Shown here: positions 17,576 to 26,177 of the stretch, in pieces
Position numbering within the stretch: position 1 is the first letter of the stretch
Layout: each line of letters opens with the position of its first letter
Source: Weeksellaceae bacterium
Lineage (GTDB): Bacteria > Bacteroidota > Bacteroidia > Flavobacteriales > Weeksellaceae
DNA: 64,000 bases
NCBI GenBank assembly: GCA_022013695.1
Contig: JAKLPS010000007.1
Span: 50,067 to 114,066 of the forward strand
Direction of reading: 5' to 3'
Translations under genes and position numbers: made by a program
The notes under the pieces: model-generated
Seen by the model: the letters and a program-made list of their open reading frames with translations, nothing else
Told to the model about the DNA's origin: nothing
The model's database searches: none

Positions 17576-18154
17576 ATGAATTATGCTGATATTTTTTCTG
17601 AAATAATTATTTCAGAAAACTTCCGAAACAAATTAGAATCAATCAATCAAAATTACCCAAACCTTAAACAGGAAAGTTTCATTAGAAATACATTGTTAGA
17701 AATCATCAATAAAACTTATTCTCACTCTCAACTAAGAGCATTTGCGGAACACCCAAGAGAAAAAGGAAGAACGGATTTATCACTTGTTAATCTAATAGAC
17801 AATTCTGTTTTTAAAGTTGAACTAAAATTTCAGTTTACGAAAGATGACAACCATTTTGAAAAATATAATAAAGTAGTCGTCAAAGATTTTGAAACGAAAA
17901 ACAGTGATTTGTTTATCATGATCGTTTGTAGTTTTGAAAATAAAATCAAAAGGGAATATGATAAAACTTGGGGGATTTCTTCAAATCTTTCCAGATTCCA
18001 TTCTGACAAAGACGTTTGGAAAGAGAATCTTAAAGTTTGTTTTGACGGGTTTTCAGAAAAAGCATGTCTGGAAGAGTTTGAAATTAATGTTTCAAAACCT
18101 TATCTTACAAATTACATTTTCTATTTATTAAAGCGAAATATTGAGAATAATTAG
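17576..18154 (+). CDS. Putative PD-(D/E)XK nuclease-fold protein
   Basis: I do not recognise this 192-aa protein as a named family. Its spacing of acidic residues fits the restriction-endonuclease-like fold: E33 in an N-terminal helix (ESFIRNTLLEIIN), D67 in GRTDLSLVN, then E82-x-K84 in FKVELKFQF, followed by a beta strand at 111-118 (DLFIMIVC). That is the E...D...ExK core of many DNA nucleases. Catalysis is not proven, since ExK can arise by chance. It is tightly linked (4 bp) to the repeat protein upstream. The region is AT-rich relative to its surroundings, as expected for accessory genes. Confidence 0.6.
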   Translation: MNYADIFSEIIISENFRNKLESINQNYPNLKQESFIRNTLLEIINKTYSHSQLRAFAEHPREKGRTDLSLVNLIDNSVFKVELKFQFTKDDNHFEKYNKVVVKDFETKNSDLFIMIVCSFENKIKREYDKTWGISSNLSRFHSDKDVWKENLKVCFDGFSEKACLEEFEINVSKPYLTNYIFYLLKRNIENN

Positions 18155-18172
18155 AAATCATGTTTTCACAAA

Positions 18173-18706
18173 ATGAAAACCACACTTCTTTACATCCACG
18201 GTTTGGGCTCCGACAGAGATTCCAGAAAGTTTCTGAACCTTAAAAATTATTTCCGGGACGAATATAATTACGACTTTATCGAATGGAATAATGACAGTAA
18301 TATTTCGGAGCTTTTGAAGAAAGCAGAATTAAAACTTCAAAACTGCGAAAAAGCAATTTTGGTCGGCGATTCTACAGGAGCAAATTTTGCGTATCAACTT
18401 AGAGAAAGGTTGTTATTAACCGGTAAAGAATCTATTTTAATTCTGAGTAGTCCACTTTTGGACATTGATGAAAGAATTGCAGATTTTGAATTTCCGAATC
18501 AACTCGCTTCCCAACTTTTAAAGTTTGATAATCCAAAAAATGTGTTGATAATTGCAACTCAGAATGATAAAATTCTGAATCAAAAATGGCTGTTTGATAA
18601 TGAATTTGAAAAAGTAAAAATGATTGAATTGGATGATAATCACAGATTGGAAAGATTCCAAGAAAGTTTGTCGGAAATCAGAAAATACATTGAGAATAAT
18701 CTGTAA
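18173..18706 (+). CDS. Small alpha/beta hydrolase (YqiA/UPF0227-like)
   Basis: The 177-aa protein opens KTTLLYIHGLGSDRDSRKF, with the oxyanion-hole HGLGS. It carries a nucleophile elbow GDSTGA near residue 65, an aspartate in TQNDKI and a histidine in DDNHRLERF. These make up a complete Ser-Asp-His triad on a minimal alpha/beta hydrolase fold like E. coli YqiA esterase. It is 18 bp downstream of the nuclease-like gene on the same strand, so it may belong to the same unit. Substrate unknown. Confidence 0.78.
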   Translation: MKTTLLYIHGLGSDRDSRKFLNLKNYFRDEYNYDFIEWNNDSNISELLKKAELKLQNCEKAILVGDSTGANFAYQLRERLLLTGKESILILSSPLLDIDERIADFEFPNQLASQLLKFDNPKNVLIIATQNDKILNQKWLFDNEFEKVKMIELDDNHRLERFQESLSEIRKYIENNL

Positions 18707-18716
18707 CAGGGTTTTT

Positions 18717-19382
18717 TTAATTAGAAAAATTCTCTCGCCCGTATCTCTCCAAAATTTCATTTCCGCTTTTAATAGAATTCACAGCCCAGCGGATTTTCAA
18801 CTGGAGTAACTTTTCTTCGGATAATTTATACTCGATATCAGATTTCAGGAGTTTCTGCTTGAGTTCGTACATACATATTGCGGCGGCTACAGAAACGTTG
18901 AAGCTCCTTGTAAATCCGAACATTGGGATTGCCAAAGTTTCATCAGCAAAGTCCAGCAATTCGTCTGTAGTTCCTTCCCACTCTGTTCCGAAAACCAAGG
19001 CTATTGGTTCTTCAATTTTGTAATCCGGAAGCATTTTCGCATTGTTTTCTGCGGAAACAGCAACAATTTTGTAACCTCTATTTTTGATATTTTGTAGGGA
19101 TTCGATTTTTCGTGGCATTTTCTCTACCTCAACCCAAGTGTCTGCGCCTTTGGTAACTTTCAGATTGGGTTCGAAAAAGTTTTCCTTTTCCATCGCTATT
19201 ACTTTATGAAAACCACAAGCTTCCACAGAACGGACAATTGCCGCCGCATTTCGGAATTGATAAATATCTTCCATCACCGGCAAAATGAAGTCTGAGCTCT
19301 CCTGCGCGTACTGTTCTATTTTTTGAAGACGTTCTTCTGTCAGGAACTGCTGGAGATATTCGTAAGTAGATTGTAAATTCAT
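18717..19382 (-). CDS. TrmH-family RNA 2'-O-methyltransferase
   Basis: The 221-aa SPOUT protein shows the SpoU motifs: DIYQFRNAAAIVRSVEACGF (motif 1 with catalytic Arg), ALVFGTEWEGTTDELLDFAD (motif 2) and IPMFGFTRSFNVSVAAAICMYE (motif 3). The N-terminal extension (FLTEERLQKIEQYAQ) and overall length suit tRNA (Gm18) methyltransferase TrmH more than 23S enzymes. The exact RNA target is inferred. It is convergent with the alpha/beta hydrolase, with 10 bp between them. Confidence 0.85.
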   Translation of the reverse strand: MNLQSTYEYLQQFLTEERLQKIEQYAQESSDFILPVMEDIYQFRNAAAIVRSVEACGFHKVIAMEKENFFEPNLKVTKGADTWVEVEKMPRKIESLQNIKNRGYKIVAVSAENNAKMLPDYKIEEPIALVFGTEWEGTTDELLDFADETLAIPMFGFTRSFNVSVAAAICMYELKQKLLKSDIEYKLSEEKLLQLKIRWAVNSIKSGNEILERYGRENFSN

Positions 19383-19397
19383 AATCCATAAAAAAGG

Positions 19398-19421
19398 CTT
19401 CGACTCCGCTCAGCCTGACAT
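19398..19421. repeat. Short dispersed intergenic repeat (TTCGACTCCGCTCAGCCTGACA type)
   Basis: CTTCGACTCCGCTCAGCC followed by TGACAT lies between trmH and yidC. A diverged copy (TTCGAATGCGCTCGGATGACAT) lies upstream of yidC at 21299-21320. I recall this sequence as common between genes in many bacterial genomes; function unknown. Confidence 0.5.
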
Positions 19422-19429
19422 ACAATTTG

Positions 19430-19464
19430 GCAAAAATAAAAAAGCGGTAAAAAATGACCGCTTT
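19430..19464 (-). terminator. yidC terminator
   Basis: AAAGCGGT (19441-19448) pairs with ACCGCTTT (19457-19464). On the minus strand the stem is followed by a T-rich tail (TTTATTTTTG). It starts 6 bp after the yidC stop. Confidence 0.8.
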
Positions 19465-19469
19465 AAAAT

Positions 19470-21251
19470 TTATTTCTTTTTGTTAGTTTGCTGAACTTTC
19501 TGTTGTTCCTGAGCCTTCTCCATCATCTCTCTCATTCTTTTCTGGAAATTGCCCTCTTTTTTCGGTTCTTTCTGCTTATTGGCTTGGATCTGGGCGTGTA
19601 TCTTTTTCTCATCGAGGATGAAATTTTTGATGACCAAAATAATGATAATGTTAATCGCATTCGACACAAAATAGTACCAAGAAAGACCAGAAGCCGAACT
19701 ATTCAGGAAGAACAAGAACGTAATCGGGAAGATGTACATCAGCACCTTCATATTCGGCATCCCTTCCTGCTGTGGTTGTTGGATGTTGCCGGACGTCATC
19801 ACCGTGTAGATCAAAATCACCACGGTACAAGCTAAGGCGAAAATACTTAGATGTTCTCCCAAAAGAGGAACCTTGAACCCAAATTTGATAACGTCATCAT
19901 AAGCCGTCAGATCTGGCGCGAACCAAAAGCTCTTGCCTCGCAGATCGATCATATTGGGGAAAAAGCGGAAAAGTGCATAGAATAGGGGAACCTGCACCAA
20001 GGCCGGCAAGCAGCCCGCCATCTGATTGACGCCTGCTTTTCTATAGACTGCCATTGTTTCCTGCTGTTTTTTCATCGGATCTGCATCCTTGAATTTGGCG
20101 TTCACTTCATCAATTTCGGGTCGGATGACCTTCATCATGGCGCTTAGTTTGTGTTGTTTGAACATCACTGGAGACAAGATCAATTTCACAATAATCGTCA
20201 TCAAGAAAATAGCCCAGCCCGCCGTAATGCCCCACGAAGAGATCAAATTGTACATCGGCATAAAGACATATCGGTTTAATGATCCGATGAATGACCAACC
20301 TAAGGGTGGAATCTCATCAAAATTTTTGTCATAGGATTTTAGAAGATCCATATCCAATGGCATAAAATACCAAGTGAAATCCTGATTCAGCTCGTTTCCC
20401 GCGAGACTAACTTGCCCATCGAAATTAAATTTCTTCAAAAAATCGCCTTCCTCGATAGATTCCTGATTCCCTTTAGAATTCGTGAATCCGTTTTTAGCCT
20501 CGATGATAGCCGCGAAAAATTGTTGCTTCACGCCGATCCAGTTCAAGGTTTCATCAGGTTCATTCATTTCAGAACGTGCATCGTAATCGTAACTTTTGTA
20601 ATTGTTGAAAGCATACGAAAACTCCGTATGGGTTTCCTCTTGCGACCTACCTTTTTCGGCGCCTTTCACGGTGTAGTCCCAAACGAAATCGGCCTTGCCA
20701 TCGTTCACCAATGTTGCCAATCCTTGGGTTTTCACTTGGAAATCAAGAGTGTATTTTGGCTTTAATGTATAAACGAACTGAATAAGCGCAGTTCCCATTT
20801 TGGAAGTTAACGTAACCGTATTTCCAGCAACGGCGGGCGCAAAAACAAGATCTTTGGTATTGAAAACTTTCCCGGTCTTGTCTGTGAACCGGAAACCGTA
20901 GTTGGCATTGTTTTGACTGAAAAGGTAGAGCGGTTTGCCGCCGAAAGCGTTATATTGATTGAGTTTTACAGAACTCAGCTGGCCGCCGATACTGGAAAAC
21001 TCCAGCGAAAGTTCGTTGTTCTGCAGATTGACTTTTTGAACAGAAGCGGGCGTCACCGGGGCTTCGTTCAGATTGGTCGCAACGGGTTTTGCTTTGGTGG
21101 TCTGCTCTGTTTTTTTGGCATCGATGCTGAGTTTTTCCTTTTCGGCTTGTGCATTTCGGTTTTGGAAATAAAACATAAAACCGATAAGAATCATAGAAAA
21201 AATACCGAAGCTGATCAGTTGTCTTTTATCTAATCCGTTGTTTTGCTGCAT
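19470..21251 (-). CDS. yidC: Membrane protein insertase YidC
   Basis: YidC inserts and folds inner-membrane proteins, alone or with SecYEG. The 593-aa protein has the N-terminal anchor (ISFGIFSMILIGFMFYFQN), a large periplasmic beta domain (about residues 70-330) and the conserved five-helix core from about 345 (WAIFLMTIIVKLILSPVMFKQ). The arginine-containing hydrophilic groove is part of that core. The C-terminus is lysine/glutamine-rich (EKAQEQQKVQQTNKKK), as in ribosome-binding YidC tails. Monocistronic, with its own terminator. Confidence 0.97.
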   Translation of the reverse strand: MQQNNGLDKRQLISFGIFSMILIGFMFYFQNRNAQAEKEKLSIDAKKTEQTTKAKPVATNLNEAPVTPASVQKVNLQNNELSLEFSSIGGQLSSVKLNQYNAFGGKPLYLFSQNNANYGFRFTDKTGKVFNTKDLVFAPAVAGNTVTLTSKMGTALIQFVYTLKPKYTLDFQVKTQGLATLVNDGKADFVWDYTVKGAEKGRSQEETHTEFSYAFNNYKSYDYDARSEMNEPDETLNWIGVKQQFFAAIIEAKNGFTNSKGNQESIEEGDFLKKFNFDGQVSLAGNELNQDFTWYFMPLDMDLLKSYDKNFDEIPPLGWSFIGSLNRYVFMPMYNLISSWGITAGWAIFLMTIIVKLILSPVMFKQHKLSAMMKVIRPEIDEVNAKFKDADPMKKQQETMAVYRKAGVNQMAGCLPALVQVPLFYALFRFFPNMIDLRGKSFWFAPDLTAYDDVIKFGFKVPLLGEHLSIFALACTVVILIYTVMTSGNIQQPQQEGMPNMKVLMYIFPITFLFFLNSSASGLSWYYFVSNAINIIIILVIKNFILDEKKIHAQIQANKQKEPKKEGNFQKRMREMMEKAQEQQKVQQTNKKK

Positions 21252-21504
21252 TATAGAATTGGGTTTATAGTTTTAGATTTTAATTTTAGTGCGTCTTTCG
21301 AATGCGCTCGGATGACATTTCATTAAGTTAAAATCTAATTCATTTTGGTCTGCAAAAATAGGATTTATTTTTCAGATTCTGCTATAAAGACGACTACGGA
21401 AAGGAATTACTTTTATGATTTTTGTAATGGAAAACTGCGAACCAAAGTTTTTTTACTTAACTTAGAATTTTAAAAATTAACAATTAATCGGTAAAAAAAA
21501 TGTG

Positions 21505-22323
21505 ATGAAAAAAATTTCCTTAATCTTATTATTAATCAGCGGACTATTTAATAGCCAAAAAACCCATCGATTTTTCTACGAGGTCAATTTCAAAAGAGAT
21601 TCTCTGGGAACGATTCCTGCAAAGGATATTGTAGTTCTGGAAATCAACCACGACTCCAATCTATTTCTTAGCAACGAATATCTAGTTACCGATTCGGCCA
21701 ATAATACGCATCAAGAATACAAAGATTTTGCAGATCCCAAATTTACTCCGATTATAGAATATAAAAAAAGTGATGACAGTTTTGATTTTATTAATGTACT
21801 TTCTATGAACTTCTTTCTTTTCAATAGCAAACGGAAAATAAACTGGACAATCTCTACTGAAAAGAAAAAAATAGGCAACTTTGAAGTCGCAAAAGCAACC
21901 GCGGAATATGGCGGAAGACATTGGATTGCTTGGTACTCGGCAGACATTCCTTTTCCTTACGGACCTTATGTCTTTTATGGATTACCCGGATTGATTCTTG
22001 AAATCTCCGATGATAAAGACAACTTTCATTTCTCGTTTATCCAAAACAAAAGTTATGAGACAGAGCTCAACTCACAGCACATTATCAAGGATCTAATTGG
22101 AAGTCTAAGTACTAAAATCAGAGAAAAAGACTGGAAAAAAGTTCAGCTCAACTATTATGAAAATCCGCTAGCCGAATATAAAAATGGGACAGCATATATC
22201 ACCAACGAGTCTGGAGAAAAATTTACGCCCAACGATTATCGCAACTATGAAAAAGCACTGCAGAATCAAATCAAGAAATTTAGTAATCCGATTGAACTAA
22301 GTGAGAAAATACATTATAAATAA
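21505..22323 (+). CDS. GLPGLI family protein
   Basis: The 272-aa exported protein has a signal peptide (MKKISLILLLISGLFNS). It carries the naming motif of the family, GPYVFYGLPGLILEISD, near residue 160. GLPGLI proteins are found mainly in Bacteroidota, often near TonB-dependent receptors, and have no known function. ATG 21505 is preferred over GTG 21502 because it starts the signal peptide directly. It is a stand-alone gene, convergent with pyrG. Confidence 0.9.
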   Translation: MKKISLILLLISGLFNSQKTHRFFYEVNFKRDSLGTIPAKDIVVLEINHDSNLFLSNEYLVTDSANNTHQEYKDFADPKFTPIIEYKKSDDSFDFINVLSMNFFLFNSKRKINWTISTEKKKIGNFEVAKATAEYGGRHWIAWYSADIPFPYGPYVFYGLPGLILEISDDKDNFHFSFIQNKSYETELNSQHIIKDLIGSLSTKIREKDWKKVQLNYYENPLAEYKNGTAYITNESGEKFTPNDYRNYEKALQNQIKKFSNPIELSEKIHYK

Positions 22324-22360
22324 TCCTCAAAAAACTGCGAACCGGAAACTGCAGCTGTGT

Positions 22361-23971
22361 TTACTTTCCTTTGGTTGCGGCAGCAATAAACGCTTTGAAA
22401 AGCGGATGCGGCGTTGCAACGGTGCTTTTGTATTCGGGATGATACTGGACGCCGATGTAGAAAGGATGATCTTTCAGCTCCAAAGTTTCTACCAATCCGG
22501 TTTCGGGATTATGTCCGGTGGGCATCAATCCGTGGTCTTCAAAATCCTTTTTATAATCGCTGTTGAACTCATATCGGTGGCGGTGGCGCTCCGAGATGGT
22601 TTTTGCGCCATAGATTTCGGCCAATTTCGAGCCTTGTTTCAGGACACATTTCCAAGCACCAAGACGCATTGTGCCGCCTTTGTCCACCACATTTTTTTGT
22701 TCCTCCATCAGCGCAATCACGGGATCGGGCGTAGAGGTGTCAAACTCCATACTGTTGGCTTTGGCGAGATTCAAGACATTTCTTGCAAATTCTATCGTCA
22801 TAATCTGCATACCGAGACAGATTCCGAACAAGGGGATTTTGCTTTCTCTCGCAAATCTGGCCGCTTGAATTTTGCCCTCGATACCACGATCGCCAAATCC
22901 TGGCGCAATGAGGATTCCATCCACATTTTTTAATAATTTTTCTGCACTTTCTACTTCGATGTCGCCGCTGTACACCCATTTGATCTTCACTTCGGTTTCC
23001 ATATCTGCGCCGGCGTGTATGAAGGCTTCAGCAATCGATTTATAAGAATCTTGAAGCGAAACATATTTCCCAACCAAAGCAATTTCGACGCTTCGTTTGG
23101 GGTTTTTGTATTTTTTGAGGAAGGTTTTCCATTCTTTGAGATTGGGTTCTTTGCCTGGTTGCAGGTTTAATTCTTTGAGAACCACCTCGTCAAAATTCTG
23201 TTTTTGAAGGTACAATGGCACTTCGTAGATGGTTTCCATATCGATGCACTCGATGACGTTTCCTAAACTGACATTACAAAACTGCGCGAGCTTTGCTTTC
23301 TGCTCTTTCGGGATGGTGTATTCTGTTCGGCAAACCAAGACATCGGCTTGGACGCCGCTTTCCATCAGCTGGCGCACGGAATGTTGTGATGGTTTGGTTT
23401 TCAATTCGCCGCTGGATGCTAAGTAGGGCAACAAGGTCAGGTGGATGACCATCGAATTGGTTTTGCCCAGTTCCCACTGCAACTGCCGCACGCTTTCGAT
23501 GTACGGCAGAGATTCTATATCGCCGACTGTACCACCGATTTCTGTGATGATGATGTCGTAATCTTTTTTGGACAGCATCTTGATGCGGCGTTTGATTTCG
23601 TTGGTGATGTGAGGAATCACCTGAACGGTTTTGCCAAGAAAATCGCCTTTTCTTTCTTTTTCTATCACCGTTTGGTAAATTTTACCGGTGGTGACGTTGT
23701 TGTTTTGAGAGGTGGGAGCGTCTAAGAATCTTTCGTAATGTCCAAGGTCGAGATCTGTTTCTGCACCGTCGTCGGTCACATAGCATTCGCCGTGTTCGTA
23801 GGGATTGAGCGTTCCGGGGTCGATATTGATGTAAGGGTCAAGTTTTTGTATAGTAACTTTAAAACCTCTCGATTTTAATAAAAGTCCCAAAGAAGCGGAG
23901 ACAATTCCTTTACCCAGTGACGACGTTACACCTCCTGTCACAAAGATGTATTTCGTTTCTTTTTTACTCAT
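22361..23971 (-). CDS. pyrG: CTP synthase
   Basis: PyrG aminates UTP to CTP using glutamine and ATP, the last step of pyrimidine nucleotide synthesis. The 536-aa protein has the amidoligase N-terminus (FVTGGVTSSLGKGIVSASLG; GGTVGDIES). Its class I glutamine amidotransferase domain contains GICLGMQ (nucleophile Cys) and GVQYHPE (His-Glu). The start MSKKETKYIFVTGG at 23971 is chosen over an upstream in-frame ATG at 24013, because the promoter (23987-24017) overlaps that longer version. Confidence 0.97.
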   Translation of the reverse strand: MSKKETKYIFVTGGVTSSLGKGIVSASLGLLLKSRGFKVTIQKLDPYINIDPGTLNPYEHGECYVTDDGAETDLDLGHYERFLDAPTSQNNNVTTGKIYQTVIEKERKGDFLGKTVQVIPHITNEIKRRIKMLSKKDYDIIITEIGGTVGDIESLPYIESVRQLQWELGKTNSMVIHLTLLPYLASSGELKTKPSQHSVRQLMESGVQADVLVCRTEYTIPKEQKAKLAQFCNVSLGNVIECIDMETIYEVPLYLQKQNFDEVVLKELNLQPGKEPNLKEWKTFLKKYKNPKRSVEIALVGKYVSLQDSYKSIAEAFIHAGADMETEVKIKWVYSGDIEVESAEKLLKNVDGILIAPGFGDRGIEGKIQAARFARESKIPLFGICLGMQIMTIEFARNVLNLAKANSMEFDTSTPDPVIALMEEQKNVVDKGGTMRLGAWKCVLKQGSKLAEIYGAKTISERHRHRYEFNSDYKKDFEDHGLMPTGHNPETGLVETLELKDHPFYIGVQYHPEYKSTVATPHPLFKAFIAAATKGK

Positions 23972-23986
23972 TAGATTAGGTTTGTG

Positions 23987-24017
23987 CAAAGTTAAAGCAT
24001 CTGAATCTAACACGCAA
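23987..24017 (-). promoter_or_regulatory. pyrG promoter
   Basis: On the minus strand TTG (24015-24017), a 20-bp spacer and TAACTTTG (23987-23994) match the flavobacterial consensus. The leader to the chosen ATG is about 15 bp or less, and this supports the shorter pyrG start. Confidence 0.6.
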
Positions 24018-24108
24018 TGCTATAAGAGGCTTTATAAAAACTTAACATTCATTTCTTGATTTCGCTTATATTTGTAATCAATTCTTATACAACGCAGAGT
24101 ATTACTTT

Positions 24109-24564
24109 ATGAAAAACATTTTCAATCAAAACGATGCAAATCATTTTATCCAGAGAATCAATACGCTCACAGAGGATTCCTTCCCAAAATGGGGGTTGAT
24201 GTCTGTAGACAAGATGCTGGCGCATTGCAACGTGACCTTCGAACTCATCTATGAAACCGAAAAGCATCCAAAACCCACCTTCATTACCAAATGGATATTG
24301 AAAAGATTTGTAAAACCAAAAGTTACCAACGAACTTTCATACAAACAAAACCTTCCCACCGCCGCTATGTTTGTAATTACAGACAACAAAAGTTTTGAAG
24401 ATGAGAGAAAACGCATCATTGGCTTCATCCAGAAAACGCAACAATTGGGTGCAGACGCCTTCGAGGGCAAAGAAAGTTTCAGCTTTGGGAAACTGACGGC
24501 TCAAGAATGGAATAATATGTTGGCCAAGCATTTGGATCATCATTTGAATCAGTTTGGGGTTTAA
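24109..24564 (+). CDS. DUF1569 (DinB-like fold) protein
   Basis: This 151-aa cytoplasmic protein matches the DUF1569 pattern. It has WGLMSVDKMLAHCNVTFEL near residue 28 with a histidine, then EGKESFSFGKLTAQEWNNMLAKHLDHHLNQFGV at the end with an HxxHH-type cluster. DinB/YfiT-like four-helix proteins use three histidines for a metal and often act as thiol-dependent transferases; no substrate can be named here. A TATATTTG box (24067-24074) precedes it in the region shared with pyrG. Confidence 0.82.
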   Translation: MKNIFNQNDANHFIQRINTLTEDSFPKWGLMSVDKMLAHCNVTFELIYETEKHPKPTFITKWILKRFVKPKVTNELSYKQNLPTAAMFVITDNKSFEDERKRIIGFIQKTQQLGADAFEGKESFSFGKLTAQEWNNMLAKHLDHHLNQFGV

Positions 24565-24630
24565 ATTTTTAGACAGCAATTGCTTCTAATCCTGCTTTTT
24601 TCAATCAATTTAAAATCAAACAATTACAAT

Positions 24631-25077
24631 ATGAAAAAATTCGTCATTCTTTTAGTTTCATTTTTTAGCTTTTCACTTTCTCATGCTCAGAATATTGAAA
24701 AAGAACTGAAAAACGACCACGAACTTTTCACGGGAAAAATAGATAATTCAGCCAGTCTGAAAGTACTTTTTGAAAAAGTTTTTTCCGAAAATCCAACATC
24801 AGGAATTTATAACGTCTCCGGATATTCGGACGTCGAAGGTACAAAAGCTAATTTTGAAGGAACCATCGCTTTCAATCCAACAAAAAGTAAAAATTCAAAA
24901 GACAGTTTCAAAATCTATGATCTAAAACTTTCTGAAAAAGGAACAGGAAAACATAACGGCGTTTTCACAGGAGAACTGACCGCCCAAAAATCATCAGACA
25001 AAAATCAATTGAAATTCGAAGGAACTTGGGCGAATTATGGAAACTCGCTGAAATTCCCTTTCTATTTCAATAACTAA
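24631..25077 (+). CDS. Secreted protein of unknown function
   Basis: The 148-aa protein has a clear signal peptide (MKKFVILLVSFFSFSLSHAQ) and a beta-rich, lysine/serine-rich mature part without cysteines. I recognise no domain. The frame extends further upstream (to 24580), but the signal peptide defines ATG 24631 as the start. It is 19 bp upstream of namA and may share its transcript. Confidence 0.75.
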   Translation: MKKFVILLVSFFSFSLSHAQNIEKELKNDHELFTGKIDNSASLKVLFEKVFSENPTSGIYNVSGYSDVEGTKANFEGTIAFNPTKSKNSKDSFKIYDLKLSEKGTGKHNGVFTGELTAQKSSDKNQLKFEGTWANYGNSLKFPFYFNN

Positions 25078-25096
25078 ATCATTATAAATTCAACCA

Positions 25097-26158
25097 ATGA
25101 AACTTTTCACGCCCATAAAATTCAGAAACATACAACTAAAAAACCGAATCGTAATGTCGCCAATGTGCATGTATTCTGCGGAAGACGGCGTCGCCAATGA
25201 TTTCCATTTCGTCCATTACGGCAGTCGTGCTCAAGGCGGCGTGGGATTATTGATTACAGAAGCAACGGCGGTAGAACCTCGCGGAAGAATCACCAACAGA
25301 TGTCTTGGGCTTTGGAAGGATGAGCAAGCCGAAGCGCTGAAAAAAATCGTGAATTTCGTCCATCATCATTCAGAAAGTAAAATCGGAATCCAATTGGCGC
25401 ACGCCGGCAGAAAAGGCTCGGTCTCCGCAGAAACCGGTCGCCAAATCAGCATCGAGGAAGGCTGGGAAACTATTGCTCCCAGTGCGATTCCGTTTCTTCC
25501 TTCCGAAAGAATTCCGCACGTCTTGACCGCTGAAGAAATTAAAAATTTGGTTCAAGATTTTCGGAAGGCCGCAAAACGAGCCGTGGATGTTGGTTTTGAT
25601 GTGATAGAAATTCATGCGGCGCACGGCTATTTGATTCATCAATTTCTGTCGCCACTTTCTAACACAAGAACAGATGAATACGGTGGAAATCCTGAAAACA
25701 GAGCCAGATTTTTGATGGAAATTGTAGATGCAGTCAATTCCGAGCTGACGCAAAATCAGGCTTTATTTGTAAGGATTTCCGGAACCGAATATGCAGAAAA
25801 CGGCTGGAATATCAATGACAGTGCGGAACTCGCCAAAGTTTTGAAAACTAAAAATGTGGATTTGGTGGATGTTTCCAGCGGTGGAAATATCCATGGTGTT
25901 CCCATTCCGCTGCTTCCGGGCTACCAAGTTCCGTTGGCCGAAGGTGTAAAGAAAAATGCCGAAATCAGAACCGCGGCTGTGGGCCTAATCACTACGGCAG
26001 AGCAGGCTGAAGAAATTCTGGAAAGCGGCAAGGCAGATTTGATTTTCTTTGCAAGAGAAATCTTAAGAAATCCTTATTTTGCAGTTCATGCCGCGTGGGA
26101 AAATGATGAAGAGAATTTCTATCCGCATCAGTATTTGCGGGCGAAACCTGTGAAATAA
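25097..26158 (+). CDS. namA: NADPH dehydrogenase NamA-like old yellow enzyme
   Basis: The 353-aa TIM-barrel flavoenzyme reduces activated C=C bonds with NADPH. It shows the YqjM-type (thermophilic-like) OYE features: NRIVMSPMCMYSAEDGVANDFH with the cysteine near FMN, QLAHAGRKG, and EIHAAHGYLIHQFLSPLSN with the catalytic His pair. The C-terminal FMN phosphate site is FFAREILRNPYF. Physiological substrate unknown; family members act on enals, enones and nitro compounds. Confidence 0.92.
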   Translation: MKLFTPIKFRNIQLKNRIVMSPMCMYSAEDGVANDFHFVHYGSRAQGGVGLLITEATAVEPRGRITNRCLGLWKDEQAEALKKIVNFVHHHSESKIGIQLAHAGRKGSVSAETGRQISIEEGWETIAPSAIPFLPSERIPHVLTAEEIKNLVQDFRKAAKRAVDVGFDVIEIHAAHGYLIHQFLSPLSNTRTDEYGGNPENRARFLMEIVDAVNSELTQNQALFVRISGTEYAENGWNINDSAELAKVLKTKNVDLVDVSSGGNIHGVPIPLLPGYQVPLAEGVKKNAEIRTAAVGLITTAEQAEEILESGKADLIFFAREILRNPYFAVHAAWENDEENFYPHQYLRAKPVK

Positions 26159-26177
26159 ATTTTAAAATTACTTTATT

